Part shown: positions 1 through 8,924 of the stretch, in pieces
Layout: every line of letters begins with the position of its first letter
How positions within the stretch are numbered: the first letter of the stretch is position 1
Assembly: GCA_017744415.1 (NCBI GenBank)
Contig: JAGIBJ010000084.1
Span: 42,458 to 106,457 of the forward strand
Direction of reading: 5' to 3'
From: Solirubrobacteraceae bacterium
GTDB lineage: Bacteria; Actinomycetota; Thermoleophilia; Solirubrobacterales; Solirubrobacteraceae
DNA: 64,000 nucleotides
Notes under the pieces: generated by a model
The model's database searches: none
Told to the model about the DNA's origin: nothing
Seen by the model: only the letters and a program-made list of their open reading frames with translations
Made by a program: the position numbers and the translations under genes

Positions 1-19
1 GGACGGCGCGGGCGAGCGG

Positions 20-841
20 TCAGGCTCGTTCGAGCAGCAGCGCGGCCCAGTCGCCGAGCTCGCGGCGGCCGGTCTCGCGCAGCCCGTGCCGTTCGTAGGC
101 CGCGGCGACCTCATCAGCCTCGTGGCGCAGCAGTCCTGAGAGGATCAGCGTGCGCGGCGGCTCGGGGGTGAAGCCCGTCTCGGCGATCTGCAGAAGCACG
201 GGGCGCAGGATGTTCGCGGCAACGGTCGGCGCCGACGGGATTGCTTCGGCGCGCATCAGGTCGAACTTGCCGGCCTTCACCTCCACCCCGTTCGCAACGG
301 CGTTGAGCTCGGTCGCCTCGACGCTCGCAGGGTCGAAGTCGAGCGCCACGCACGGCCCGAAGCCCCGCTGGGCAGCGGCAATGGCGAGTACGCCGGAGCC
401 GCAGCCGAGATCGAGCATGGCGCCCTCGGCTCGGGCGTCGAGCAAGAACTCGAGGCAGAGCTGGGTGGTTTCGTGGGCGCCGGTGCCGAACGCCATGCCG
501 GGGTCGATCACGAGGTCGGTGACGCCCTCCTGGGCCTCCAGCCACGGCGGGCGCACGTGGAGACGGCCGCCGATGGTGATCGGCTTGTGGAAGTCGCGCC
601 AGCGCTCGTGCCAGTCGTCAGCGATCTCCTCAGTGAACACGTCGACCGGGATCCCGGCGACGTGCGCGGCGGCGGCGCCGAGATCGGGCAGCTCACCGGC
701 CGAGCCGTAGACGGCGTACTCGACGAGGTCGGCGTTCTCGGGCACGTCGCGCTCCTCGATCCCGCTCGGCGCGAGATCGATCAGCTCGGCCAGGACGAGC
801 TCGCAGGAGTCGCGCGGCACGCGGACGGCAAGACGGATCAT
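20..841 (-). CDS. prmA: Ribosomal protein L11 methyltransferase PrmA
   Basis: 273-aa SAM-dependent methyltransferase that in the known family trimethylates ribosomal protein L11. The C-terminal half has the family motif DPGMAFGTGAHETT (residues 113-126), the SAM-binding DLGCGSG (144-150) and a downstream ANILRPVL that corresponds to the family NxxxxPL-type catalytic motif. The N-terminal ~90 residues are the L11-docking region. Length is close to typical bacterial PrmA. The ATG at 841 overlaps the dnaJ stop by 4 nt (ATGA), so it is probably translated by coupling from dnaJ; the hrcA/dnaJ/prmA neighbourhood is a common bacterial arrangement, although here hrcA is separated by an inserted gene. 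Confidence 0.96.
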   Translation of the reverse strand: MIRLAVRVPRDSCELVLAELIDLAPSGIEERDVPENADLVEYAVYGSAGELPDLGAAAAHVAGIPVDVFTEEIADDWHERWRDFHKPITIGGRLHVRPPWLEAQEGVTDLVIDPGMAFGTGAHETTQLCLEFLLDARAEGAMLDLGCGSGVLAIAAAQRGFGPCVALDFDPASVEATELNAVANGVEVKAGKFDLMRAEAIPSAPTVAANILRPVLLQIAETGFTPEPPRTLILSGLLRHEADEVAAAYERHGLRETGRRELGDWAALLLERA

Positions 842-1959
842 CGGCGCCTCCCTGCGAGCCGGCGTAGGCGCTCGCCGATGCCACCCGGAGACTTGAGGTT
901 GCGGTCCTCGAGCGTGTCGGCGAACTGCTGGAGCAGCTCGCGCTGGCGCTCGTCGAGGCGGCGCGGCACGACGACGTCGAGCACGACGCGCAGCTGGCCG
1001 CGATGGGCGCCGTCGCGGGTTCGCGGCATGCCCTGTCCGGCGATCCGCACCTCCTCGCCCGGCTGGGCGCCGGCGGGAACGTCGATCTCGATCGGACCAT
1101 CGAACCCGTCGAGCTCGAGCGTGGTGCCGAGCGCGGCGAACGGCGCGCCGACGGGGACGACCGCGATCAGGTCGTCGCCATCGCGCGTGAAGATCGGGTG
1201 CTGGCGAACGGCGACCTGCACGTAGAGGTCCCCGGGAGGCGCACCGCGCTCGCCGGCGTGCCCCTCACCGCGCAGGCGGATGCGCTGGCCGTGGGCGATG
1301 CCGAGCGGCACGTCGATCTCCACCTCGCGGCGGCGCACGATCCGGCCCTCTCCGCGGCAGGTGTCGCAGGGGTCCTCGATCAGCTCGCCGCGGCCGCCGC
1401 ACTGATCACAGGCGACGGCGCGCACCACCTGGCCGAACGGAGTGCGGCTGACGGCACGCAGCTCGCCCGCGCCTTGGCAGCGCGGGCACGTGGTGGTCTT
1501 CGAGCCGTCCTTTGCGCCGGTGCCGGTGCAGGTGTCGCAGGTGACGATCGCGTCGAACGCGATCTGCACGCGGCCCCCCTTGATCGTCTGCTCGAGCTCG
1601 ACATCGAGCCGGACGAGAAGGTCTTCGCCGGGCGCCGGGCCAGTCGGTCCGCCGCCTCCGCCGAATGCTTCGCCGAAGAACGCCGAGAAGAGGTCGGAGA
1701 AGGAGCCGAAGCCCTCGGTCTGGCTTTGAAAGCCACCGCCGCGCAGGCCGTCGTGGCCGAAGCGGTCGTAGGTCTGGCGGCGCTCCGCATCGCCGAGGAT
1801 CTCGTAGGCCTGCGCGGCCTCCTTGAAGCGCTCCTCGGCGTCGGGCTCGTCGTTGTTGTCGGGATGCAGCTCGCGGGCGAGGCGGCGGAACGCCTTCTTG
1901 ATCTGGGCGTCGTCGGCGTCGCGGGAGACGCCGAGCACCTCGTAGGGGTCGCGTGGCAC
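838..1959 (-). CDS. dnaJ: Chaperone DnaJ (Hsp40)
   Basis: 373-aa Hsp40 co-chaperone that stimulates DnaK ATPase. Visible in order: J-domain (residues 1-70) with HPD at 32-34, a Gly/Phe-rich linker, four CxxCxGxG zinc-finger repeats (CDTCTGTG, CPRCQGAG, CDQCGGRG, CDTCRGEG), then the C-terminal substrate-binding domains. I chose GTG 1959 because it gives V-P-R-D-P-Y at the usual DnaJ N-terminus; the frame stays open far upstream but that extension is Arg/Ser/Ala-rich and unlike any J protein. No grpE or dnaK is adjacent. The gene overlaps prmA by 4 nt and is followed by it in one operon. No CIRCE element is visible upstream. Confidence 0.96.
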   Translation of the reverse strand: MPRDPYEVLGVSRDADDAQIKKAFRRLARELHPDNNDEPDAEERFKEAAQAYEILGDAERRQTYDRFGHDGLRGGGFQSQTEGFGSFSDLFSAFFGEAFGGGGGPTGPAPGEDLLVRLDVELEQTIKGGRVQIAFDAIVTCDTCTGTGAKDGSKTTTCPRCQGAGELRAVSRTPFGQVVRAVACDQCGGRGELIEDPCDTCRGEGRIVRRREVEIDVPLGIAHGQRIRLRGEGHAGERGAPPGDLYVQVAVRQHPIFTRDGDDLIAVVPVGAPFAALGTTLELDGFDGPIEIDVPAGAQPGEEVRIAGQGMPRTRDGAHRGQLRVVLDVVVPRRLDERQRELLQQFADTLEDRNLKSPGGIGERLRRLAGRRR

Positions 1960-2113
1960 GGCCTGCAGTTTGCCGGAGTCCGGGGCGCGGCGGTGTGCGG
2001 TGGCGCGCGCCGACACCGCGGCGACGGCTCGACAGCTGATCGACGCACCGGGAGGCGCGGCGTATCGTGAGGATCCCGCACCCGGCCGCGCCATCCCAGC
2101 GCACCCGACCGAC

Positions 2114-4355
2114 ATGCCGCACACCGAAGGGCCCCGAGCATCGCTCGCACGGTCCGCTCTCGACCCGCAGTCGGTCCTGTACGGGATCGACGAGGGCACC
2201 CAGGCGCTTCTGGCCGAGCTCGGTGAGCTCGTCGACGCCGACGCGCTCCTCACGACGTGGACGACCGCCTCGAGCGAGCTTGCCCGAGGTGACGTCCTCG
2301 ACCACGACGTGTTCGCGGCGGCGCTCCGTGTGCGCGACGCACTCGCCGACGTCGCCGCGATGCTGCCGCCGTCGGAGGATCGCCTCTCGGCGCCACTGCG
2401 CGCCGCGGACCACGAGTTCTGGCAGGCAACGCAGGACGATGGCGCTGCCGGACCGCCGCCGTCCGAGGATTGGGGTGGACGCCCTTGGTGGCGCTCGCGC
2501 GCGGTGCGGGGCACGGAGCGCACCACGGTCGCCGTCGCCGACGGCACCGCCGCCGCCGTACCCGGCCCGAGCCCACGACCGGGCCAACTCTGCCGGATCC
2601 TGCAGATGCGGTCGTGGGCCAGCGACCTCGCTGCGGCCCAGCGCAAGCTGGAGGACGCCGACTACCGAATGGATCGCGCACGGGCCCCGCAGGCCGACGA
2701 CGTCGTCGCCGCCCTGCGCTTCGTCCTCGAGCTCACCCGACGAGCGACGCCGCGCCTCCACGCCGCCGATCTCGATCTCAAGGCCGCGCGACCACTCGCG
2801 ATCGAGCACCTTGAGCGACTCCTCGCCGGCGCACCAGGACCGCACGCCGATGACCTCCGCGGTTGGTGGCGGGCCGAGAGTCCCCTACGGCTCGCCCGCA
2901 TGCTCGCGTGGGAGCGGGACGTGCGCGACACCGTCCCGAGTTGGGCGCGCGAGCCGCAGAGCCTGCTGCACGGGGCCGACGACGCGACGATCGCGCGCGT
3001 CGTCGACCTTGCACTCTCCAGCGAGGGCCTTCCGCGCTCGTTCGACGCGTGCCGGGTGGGAGGGCCTGGAGCCCGGCGAGGGCGACGTCCTCGACATCGC
3101 TGAGTACGACCTCTGCATCGATCGCCGCGCCCAGCTGGCCGCGATCGAGCGGGTGCTGCCGCCTACGCATACGGCGTTCTTCGAACGACTCACGGTGGCC
3201 GATGAACGTTGGGAGCGGCGCACGCTCGGTGTCCGGGAGCCCATCAGGCACTGGCGTCGTTCGGCAGGACCGGCCCAGTGGTGGCAGCGACGGGTGCCGC
3301 GGTTCCTCCCGAACAGCTTCACGATCAACCTGTCCGGCCGCTCGCCCGGCATCTGGGCGGAACTCGTCGAGCGCGGCATTCCCGAGGATCCGAACCACAA
3401 CCCTTCACTCGACGCGTGGAAGCTGCGCTTCGGGATGGGCCGCTCCGTCGCGCGCGAGCAGCAGTTGCCGGTGCCGATGTCGCAGATCCTCGCGACGGCG
3501 CGCCGCGAGAAGGACGCTGGCGCCGTCCGCGAGCGACTGCTGATCTGGGCAGGCGGTAGTCGCTATTCCGTGCCGACCGTCGACGACGTCCTGGCCGCGT
3601 ACGCCAGCGCGCGGGAGCTGGTGGCCACCGTCGAGCCGCGCGCTGCGACGCTGAGCCGGCTCGCCAAGCCGACGGGGCGCCGTCGAGGGAAGGCCGACGA
3701 CGCGGCTCCATGGCGCGAGCAACGGGACGCCCACGCGATCGCGCGCACCGCAGATCTGCACGTGCTCGAACGGCTCGCGTCCGGAGAGGCGGGCACCGCC
3801 TGGGAAGGCGAGCCGCGCGGAGCGCTCTCGCTCGCGTGCCTTCTGGCCGAGGAGTGCGAGGTGGGCACGGCGCTCCGAGCCGCGGCCGAAGACCCGATGT
3901 CCGTGCTGTTCGGTCTCGGTACCGACGCGCTCGACCTCCTGCTCGACGCGCGCGTGGGTGCTCGGATCACGTGGCCGGGATTCGGCTTCTGCAGCGGCGA
4001 GATCGAGCTCTGGCAGGCCGGAGCGTCGTATGTCGACGCCGAGTTCGCCGCCTGGGAGCTCGCCGTCCGGTGGGCCGAGGCAGGCCCCGACGCTCCACCG
4101 CTCAACCAGTACGACATGGACGGCCTGCTCGGCCGCCGCGACTACCTCGAGTCGATCTCGCAAGCGGTGGCGCCGACGCACGAGCCGTTCCGCGATCGAC
4201 TCGCCGACCTCGATGCGCGCTACTGGCGAGTGAGCTCGCCCGCGCCGGAGTCGACCACGACGCCGGCGTCGATCCAGCCGGCGGCGTGGTGGTGGCACCG
4301 CGTCCCGGACGTCGTCCCCGCCGACGGCGAACGGGATCGCTGGATCCTCTGGTGA
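2114..4355 (+). pseudogene. Uncharacterised three-repeat protein, reading frame broken by a +1 shift near 3054-3056
   Basis: A plus-strand gene of about 746 codons lies between dnaJ and hrcA. Codons 1-~314 are in one frame from ATG 2114; the remainder is in the next frame and ends at TGA 4353-4355. Removing one G from the GGG at 3054-3056 joins them smoothly (...DACR-WEGLEPGEGDV...). I do not recognise the family. The product contains three diverged copies of a domain of roughly 130 aa, each opening with (D/E)P-x-S-x-L-x-G (LDPQSVLYG, EPQSLLHG, EDPMSVLFG), followed in copies 2 and 3 by YD-x(3-6)-RR/RD, then APTH/PPTH-x-x-F-x-x-RL-x-x-x-D, and a Trp pair (WWRSR, WWQRRVP, WWWHRVP). The domains are separated by variable linkers. 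No signal peptide or membrane segment is seen. It could be a true pseudogene, a sequencing error, or programmed frameshifting; the downstream half shows no decay. An upstream TTG (1970) is possible but less likely than ATG 2114. Confidence 0.7.
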
Positions 4356-4379
4356 GCGGCGGCCGCCACCCCGGATCGC

Positions 4380-5396
4380 TCAGTCGTCGTAGACGTCGCT
4401 GACGTACCTGGAGAGCTGCGTCGCTGCCGAACGCACGACGGAGATCGCGGCGCCGTAGTCCATCTGGAGCGGGCCGATCAGGGAGACGGTGCCCAGGGGG
4501 CGGCGCGGCAGGCCGTAGGCGCCGGCAACGTGCGAGAGGCTGCGCAGGGCCGGGTCGGGGTTCTCGGCGCCGATGCGCACGAGCACGTCGCCGGTGGTGA
4601 GCGCGGCGCGCAGCGCGCCGAGCATCGAGCGGCGCTGCTCGAGCAACTCGAGCAGCTCACTGGCCACCGAGAGGTCGCGGCCGCGCATGAGGCGGGCCGT
4701 GCCCTCGACGTACAACGAGTCCTCGCCGGCCTCCTCGAGCTCGGTGAAGGTCGGCGCGATGGTGGCGAGAAACGCGGATTCGCGGGGGCCGAGGCCCGAC
4801 TCACGGAGGCGGGAGTGAAGCATCCGGGCGCCGAGGCCGAGCCCCTCCACCCGTTCGCGTAGATACTCGGCGGCCCACTGCACGAGGCCCTGGTCGACGC
4901 GCTGCTCGAACGTGAACACGCGCCGCGTGACACCACCGGTCGACGTGATCACGACGACGGCGACGACATGCGGCTGAAGCAGCAGCACCTCGATATGGCG
5001 CACGGTGGCGGTGCCGATCGGAGGCGCGGAGACGACCGCGAGCAGATCCGTGAGCTCGGAGAGCCGCTGTGAGACGAGCCGCATCGCGGCATCGACCTCG
5101 CGGCGCATCAGCTCGAGATCGACGCTGACGGCCGGGACATCGTCGATGAGGTGGTCGACGTAGTAGCGCAGGCCGGCATCGGTCGGCACGCGGCCAGCCG
5201 ACGTGTGGGGATGGTCGAGGAGCCCCTGACCCTCGAGCCACGCGAGCTCGTTGCGGATCGTCGACGGGCCGGCGCCGATCTCGGTGTCGAGCGCGAGCGA
5301 CTTGCTGCCGACCGGAAGCGACGTAGCCTGGAACGTGCGTACGACCTTGCACAGCACCAGCTCCTGGCGTGGCGTGAGGCGCGGCTCCCCGGTCAT
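4380..5396 (-). CDS. hrcA: Heat-inducible transcription repressor HrcA
   Basis: 338-aa repressor of class I heat-shock genes; the family binds CIRCE operators and is kept active by GroEL. The N-terminal winged helix (residues ~8-80) includes LTPRQELVLCKVV and the typical STIRNELAWLEGQGLL-x-H-P-HTSAGRVPT stretch, and the C-terminal half carries the GAF-like HrcA fold. ATG 5396 is preceded by TAGAAT (minus strand, at 5403-5408) with a 6-nt spacer, so the mRNA is likely leaderless. It points toward dnaJ but is separated from it by the opposite-strand repeat-protein gene, so the usual hrcA-dnaJ operon is interrupted. No CIRCE is visible in its own promoter. Confidence 0.95.
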   Translation of the reverse strand: MTGEPRLTPRQELVLCKVVRTFQATSLPVGSKSLALDTEIGAGPSTIRNELAWLEGQGLLDHPHTSAGRVPTDAGLRYYVDHLIDDVPAVSVDLELMRREVDAAMRLVSQRLSELTDLLAVVSAPPIGTATVRHIEVLLLQPHVVAVVVITSTGGVTRRVFTFEQRVDQGLVQWAAEYLRERVEGLGLGARMLHSRLRESGLGPRESAFLATIAPTFTELEEAGEDSLYVEGTARLMRGRDLSVASELLELLEQRRSMLGALRAALTTGDVLVRIGAENPDPALRSLSHVAGAYGLPRRPLGTVSLIGPLQMDYGAAISVVRSAATQLSRYVSDVYDD

Positions 5397-5478
5397 GCCC
5401 CAATTCTAGGGGCGGCGGCTGGCGCCCGGCGGCGAACCGGCGCCACTTGGGCGGCGCGGCGCCAGACTCCCCGGCGAT

Positions 5479-6228
5479 ATGCCGTTCACCGTCAGCCATG
5501 CCGCAGCGGTGCTGCCGCTGCGCAGCCCCCGCTGGCCGTTCACCGCGCTCGTCGCGGGGAGCATGGCTCCCGACCTGCCCTACTTCGTGCATCTGCCGGT
5601 CGGCCAGGGGATGACCCATTCGATCCTCGGCATCCCGACGATCGATCTCGCCATGGCGATCGCCGCCGTCGCCGTCTGGCACGCCCTGCTGGCGCCGGGC
5701 GCGCTGGCGCTCGCGCCGCAGGCGGTGCGCGCTCGTTGTCCCGAGGCGCGCTCATGGCCGTCCGTACTCCGCAACGCCGGCTGGCCTGCCGTGATCGCGG
5801 CCTGCATCGCGGGCGCGACCACGCACGTCGCCTGGGATGCATTTACGCACCCGGACCGCTGGGGCACGCGTCGGATCGATTGGCTGATGCAACTCCACGG
5901 CGGCCACATGGGCTACACGTGGGCCCAGTACGCGAGCAGCGTCGGCGGCCTCGCGATCCTTACCGTCGTCCTGCTGCGCTGGTGGCGCCGCGCCGCCCCT
6001 CAGCCCTCCCTCGCTCCTCTCGTGCTGGCCGACCGTCAGCGCCTGCTGTGGTGGGCGGCCGTGATGCTCTGCGGGCTCATCGGCGCGGCCCTCGGCGTGG
6101 TCACCGCCTCTGAAGCGGCGGCTCGTTTCCGCGCCGTCACGTGGGGCGGCACCGGGGCCGGCGCCGTGATGCTCGCCGCGAGCCTCGAGGTCGCGCGCCG
6201 CCGCCTGGCGCTGCAGCGCGCCGGCTGA
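5479..6228 (+). CDS. DUF4184-family integral membrane protein
   Basis: 249-aa membrane protein. The N-terminus MPFTVSHAAAVLPLR followed by GSMAPDLPYF is the hallmark of the DUF4184 family, and about six hydrophobic segments are visible, with a central T-H-V-A-W-D-x-F-T-H motif (HxxWDxFTH) and a further charged segment near HGGHMGYTWAQY. The conserved His/Asp residues suggest a membrane-embedded metal-dependent hydrolase-like site, but the biochemical function of the family is unknown. It is divergent from hrcA with an 82-nt gap and starts at ATG 5479; there is no clear Shine-Dalgarno sequence. Confidence 0.85.
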   Translation: MPFTVSHAAAVLPLRSPRWPFTALVAGSMAPDLPYFVHLPVGQGMTHSILGIPTIDLAMAIAAVAVWHALLAPGALALAPQAVRARCPEARSWPSVLRNAGWPAVIAACIAGATTHVAWDAFTHPDRWGTRRIDWLMQLHGGHMGYTWAQYASSVGGLAILTVVLLRWWRRAAPQPSLAPLVLADRQRLLWWAAVMLCGLIGAALGVVTASEAAARFRAVTWGGTGAGAVMLAASLEVARRRLALQRAG

Positions 6229-6287
6229 TCACACGCCTCACGCCGCTCCCGCCCCAACCGGGCGTCGACGCCCTCGGGGCCCGCTGC

Positions 6288-6385
6288 TACGGTGACTGGC
6301 GAGCCTCGCAGGCTCGCCCTATGCGTACGCGCTGATCGACACGCCGCCTCGAACTCGCCCCGGCCCTCGGCCGGAGGTGCGGCCG
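6288..6385 (+). promoter_or_regulatory. Structured leader of the ABC-F gene: -10 box, 5' hairpin, micro-ORF, alternative hairpins
   Basis: A -10-like TACGGT (6288-6293) precedes a perfect 8-bp hairpin with a 3-nt loop (arms 6299-6306 and 6310-6317). Next comes a possible four-codon ORF, ATG CGT ACG CGC TGA (6321-6335, M-R-T-R). Then two mutually exclusive hairpins share one strand: CCGGCC/GGCCGG (6360-6374) and CGGCCG/CGGCCG (6368-6385). The ABC-F start codon with a strong GGAGG lies at 6419. The layout resembles ribosome-mediated attenuation known upstream of some antibiotic-resistance ABC-F genes; this is inference, and the micro-ORF has no visible ribosome site. Confidence 0.4.
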
Positions 6386-6418
6386 TCCTCTTGGACCCAT
6401 CGATCTCCGGAGGCACGC

Positions 6419-8038
6419 ATGCCTGCCACCTTGCTCCACGCCGAGCGGCTCACCCGCCGCCATGGCGACCGCACCCTGCTCGACGCCGTCGACCTGCGCA
6501 TCAGCGCCGGCGACCGCGTCGCGATCGTCGGCCCGAACGGCGCCGGCAAGTCGACGCTGCTCCGGCTCCTCGCCGGCGCTGAGCTCCCCGACGGCGGCAC
6601 CGTGCACCGTCACGCGATGCCGCTCTACCTCCCGCAGCCGGGGCGTCGCCCGGCCGATGGCCGCGCGCTGCGCACGGTGCTTGCCGAGCGCCTCGGCGCA
6701 GGCCCAGCGACGGCAGCCCTCGACATCGCCGTGCGCCGGCTCCAGGTGGCGGGCGAGGACGACATCGGCGACGCGATCGAAGCCCACGCCGCCGCGCTCG
6801 ACGACTGGATCGCGGCGGGCGCCGACACGCTCGACGCCGACCTCGAGCGCGCCGCCGACCGGATCGGCCTTCCACCGGAGCTCCTCGATCGGCCGATGCA
6901 GCAGCTCTCCTCCGGGCAGGCCTCGCGCGCGGCGATGCTCGCGCTCGCCGCCGCGCGCCATCCGCTGGTGCTCGCCGATGAACCCTCGAACCACCTCGAT
7001 GCGGCGGGGCGCACCCTGCTCGATGAGCTGCTCGAGGCACACCAGGGTGCGCTCGTCCTCGCCTCTCACGACCGCGCACTCCTGGCACGGCACGCGGTGC
7101 GCGTCGTCGAGATCGACCCGCACCGCGGCACGCTCACCGAGTACGCCGGCGGCTGGGAGGCGCACGAGCGCGAGCGCGAGGCGACGCGGGTGCGAGAGCA
7201 CCGGGAGTACGCCGAGGCCGTGCACCGGCGCGACGAGCTCCGCGAGGCCGAGCGTGAGATCCGCCGGCGGGCTGCGGCCACCCGCGCCCGCGTCGGCCGA
7301 TCGCCGCGAGACAACGACAAGCACCACAAGGAGTGGTTCACCTCCCGGGCCGACGGCGTCGCCGCGCGCGGACGCGTCGTCGGGGCCCGTGCCTCACGCG
7401 TCGACGTACCCGACCGCCCGTGGAGCCCCCGTCCGCTGGCGCTGGCGCTCACCCCGCAAGAGCGGGCCGGCTGGCTCGTCGAACTCGATGGTGCCGCTGC
7501 ACGCCGCGGCGATTGGGAGAGCCCGCCGTGGACCCTGGGCGTGCGGGCCGGCGATCGCCTCCTGCTCCGCGGTCCCAACGGCGCCGGGAAGTCGACGCTG
7601 CTCGGTTTGCTCGGTGGCACTCTCGAGCCGGTGCGCGGGCGCCGGACCGCGGCCGCCGGCGCGGTCGTCGCAGAGCTCGGGGCCATCGAGCGGGCGTTCA
7701 CGGCCGATCTCCCACTGGCCGACGTGGTGCGCGGGCTCACGGGCCTCGATCCGTCGGCGGCGCGCGGGCAGCTCGCGCACGTGGGCCTCGGCGCCGATCA
7801 GGCGAGCCGGCCCGCGGCGACCCTCTCGCAGGGCGAGCGCACCCGCGCGGAGCTTGCCGTGCTCGGCGCGAGCCGCACGTCGTTGCTCCTGCTCGACGAG
7901 CCGACCGACCACCTCGACCTCGCCTCGGTCGAGGCTGTCGAGGCGGCGCTCGACGGCTGGCCGGGCGCCGTCGTCGTCGCGACGCATGACGAACGCTTCG
8001 CCGAGCGCCTCGGCGCACGGGAGGTGATCGACGTCTGA
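6419..8038 (+). CDS. ABC-F family ATPase (ribosome-associated, duplicated NBDs)
   Basis: 539-aa soluble protein with two ATP-binding cassettes and no membrane segments, the ABC-F architecture. NBD1: Walker A GPNGAGKST, signature LSSGQASRA, Walker B LADEPSNHLD. NBD2: GPNGAGKST, LSQGERTRAEL, LLLLDEPTDHLD. Between them sits a charged, helical interdomain linker (residues ~240-320, E/R-rich), the part that in characterised relatives reaches the ribosomal P/E-site tRNA. Members act in translation or antibiotic protection (macrolide, lincosamide, pleuromutilin). ATG 6419 has GGAGG at 6409-6413, 5 nt away; the longer frame to 6377 is not needed. The structured leader upstream makes inducible regulation plausible. 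Substrate antibiotic cannot be predicted. Confidence 0.9.
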   Translation: MPATLLHAERLTRRHGDRTLLDAVDLRISAGDRVAIVGPNGAGKSTLLRLLAGAELPDGGTVHRHAMPLYLPQPGRRPADGRALRTVLAERLGAGPATAALDIAVRRLQVAGEDDIGDAIEAHAAALDDWIAAGADTLDADLERAADRIGLPPELLDRPMQQLSSGQASRAAMLALAAARHPLVLADEPSNHLDAAGRTLLDELLEAHQGALVLASHDRALLARHAVRVVEIDPHRGTLTEYAGGWEAHEREREATRVREHREYAEAVHRRDELREAEREIRRRAAATRARVGRSPRDNDKHHKEWFTSRADGVAARGRVVGARASRVDVPDRPWSPRPLALALTPQERAGWLVELDGAAARRGDWESPPWTLGVRAGDRLLLRGPNGAGKSTLLGLLGGTLEPVRGRRTAAAGAVVAELGAIERAFTADLPLADVVRGLTGLDPSAARGQLAHVGLGADQASRPAATLSQGERTRAELAVLGASRTSLLLLDEPTDHLDLASVEAVEAALDGWPGAVVVATHDERFAERLGAREVIDV

Positions 8039-8055
8039 GCGCGCCACGGCAGCCC

Positions 8056-8074
8056 GACGCCGCCGGTCGGCGTC
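8056..8074. terminator. Hairpin between convergent genes
   Basis: GACGCCG (8056-8062), loop CCGGT, CGGCGTC (8068-8074). It lies in the 34-nt gap between the ABC-F gene and the convergent SDR gene and overlaps the latter's stop. No U-tract on either side, so terminator activity is inferred only. Confidence 0.4.
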
Positions 8075-8924
8075 AGCGGTTGCGCTCGAGGATCTCCCGC
8101 ACGGTCGCCGGCTCCTGGCCGGTGAGCGCGCGCACGTCGGTGGTGACCTTCTGGAAGAACTCGCTGTAGACCGCCTGCCCGACCGAGACGATCAGCTCGA
8201 CCGCGGGCGCGGGCAGCCCGGCCGCCGCGAGATCGACCGCGTAGTCCTCGTCGTCTTGGTCGACATACTCGATGTTCGCGCCGTGGATCTCGTTCGCGAG
8301 CGCGACGAGCTCGGCCTGGGTGAGCGCCGCGGGACCCGTGATGTCGTAGCTCTCACGCTCGTGGCCGTCGGTGAGGAGCACGGCAGCGGCCGCGCGGGCG
8401 CAGTCGTCGCGCGACACGTAGGCGGTGCGTCCCTCCCCCGCGTTGCTCACCCACACGCCGGACTCGAGCGCCTGTTGCACGGCCGGCACGAGCCCCTCGG
8501 CGTAGAGGTTGTTGCGTAGCAACGTCCACTCGAGACCGCTCTCGCGGATCGCCTGCTCGGTCGCGAGGTGGTCGGGGACGATCAGCGCCGGATTATCGGC
8601 GCTCGGCTGCGCGATCGACGTGTAGGCGATGTGCCACACGCCGGCACGGGCGGCGGCCGCGATCGCCTGGCGGTGCTGCTCGAGGCGCGCGCCAACGGCA
8701 TCGGTCGAGATCAGCAGCAGCCGCTCGACGCCCTGGAGGACGCGCTTGAGGCCGGTCGGGTCTTTGAAGCTCGCCTTTTCGACGCGCGCGCCGCGCTTCG
8801 CGAGATCAGCGAGACGATCCGGCGTGCGGGTCAGCAGCAGGACGGACTGGGGGTCGGTCTGCTCGAGGACGAGTTCGGCGACCCTGCGCCCGAGCCCGCC
8901 GGACGCACCGGTGATCGCGATCAT
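8073..8924 (-). CDS. NmrA/QorB-like NAD(P)-binding SDR (atypical, quinone reductase-like)
   Basis: 283-aa atypical short-chain dehydrogenase of the NmrA/NAD(P)H:quinone oxidoreductase type 2 kind. The Rossmann motif ITGASGGLGRR (residues 4-14), an R after strand 2 (LLTRTPDRL) suited to NADPH, IAYTSIAQP in place of the classical YxxxK region, and LRNNLYAEG typical of QorB-like proteins are visible. It is the last gene of the P450/hydrolase/SDR operon: its ATG 8924 overlaps the hydrolase stop by 4 nt. A paralogue lies at 13430-14320. Substrate unknown; a reductase for quinones or a product of the P450 pathway is plausible. Confidence 0.85.
   Translation of the reverse strand: MIAITGASGGLGRRVAELVLEQTDPQSVLLLTRTPDRLADLAKRGARVEKASFKDPTGLKRVLQGVERLLLISTDAVGARLEQHRQAIAAAARAGVWHIAYTSIAQPSADNPALIVPDHLATEQAIRESGLEWTLLRNNLYAEGLVPAVQQALESGVWVSNAGEGRTAYVSRDDCARAAAAVLLTDGHERESYDITGPAALTQAELVALANEIHGANIEYVDQDDEDYAVDLAAAGLPAPAVELIVSVGQAVYSEFFQKVTTDVRALTGQEPATVREILERNR

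Noticed and set aside
1960..2646. Upstream extension of the dnaJ frame (602-aa version)
   Set aside because: The extra 229 residues are Arg/Ser/Ala-rich and antisense to the repeat-protein gene; the J-domain begins at GTG 1959.
2067..3056. GTG 2067 with GGAGG upstream as start of a 762-aa plus-strand protein
   Set aside because: Its first ~330 codons in that frame are Arg/Ser/Pro-rich shadow sequence; the recognisable repeat 1 is in the other frame.
1960..5478. CIRCE operator for HrcA
   Set aside because: No TTAGCACTC-N9-GAGTGCTAA-like element seen near hrcA or dnaJ.
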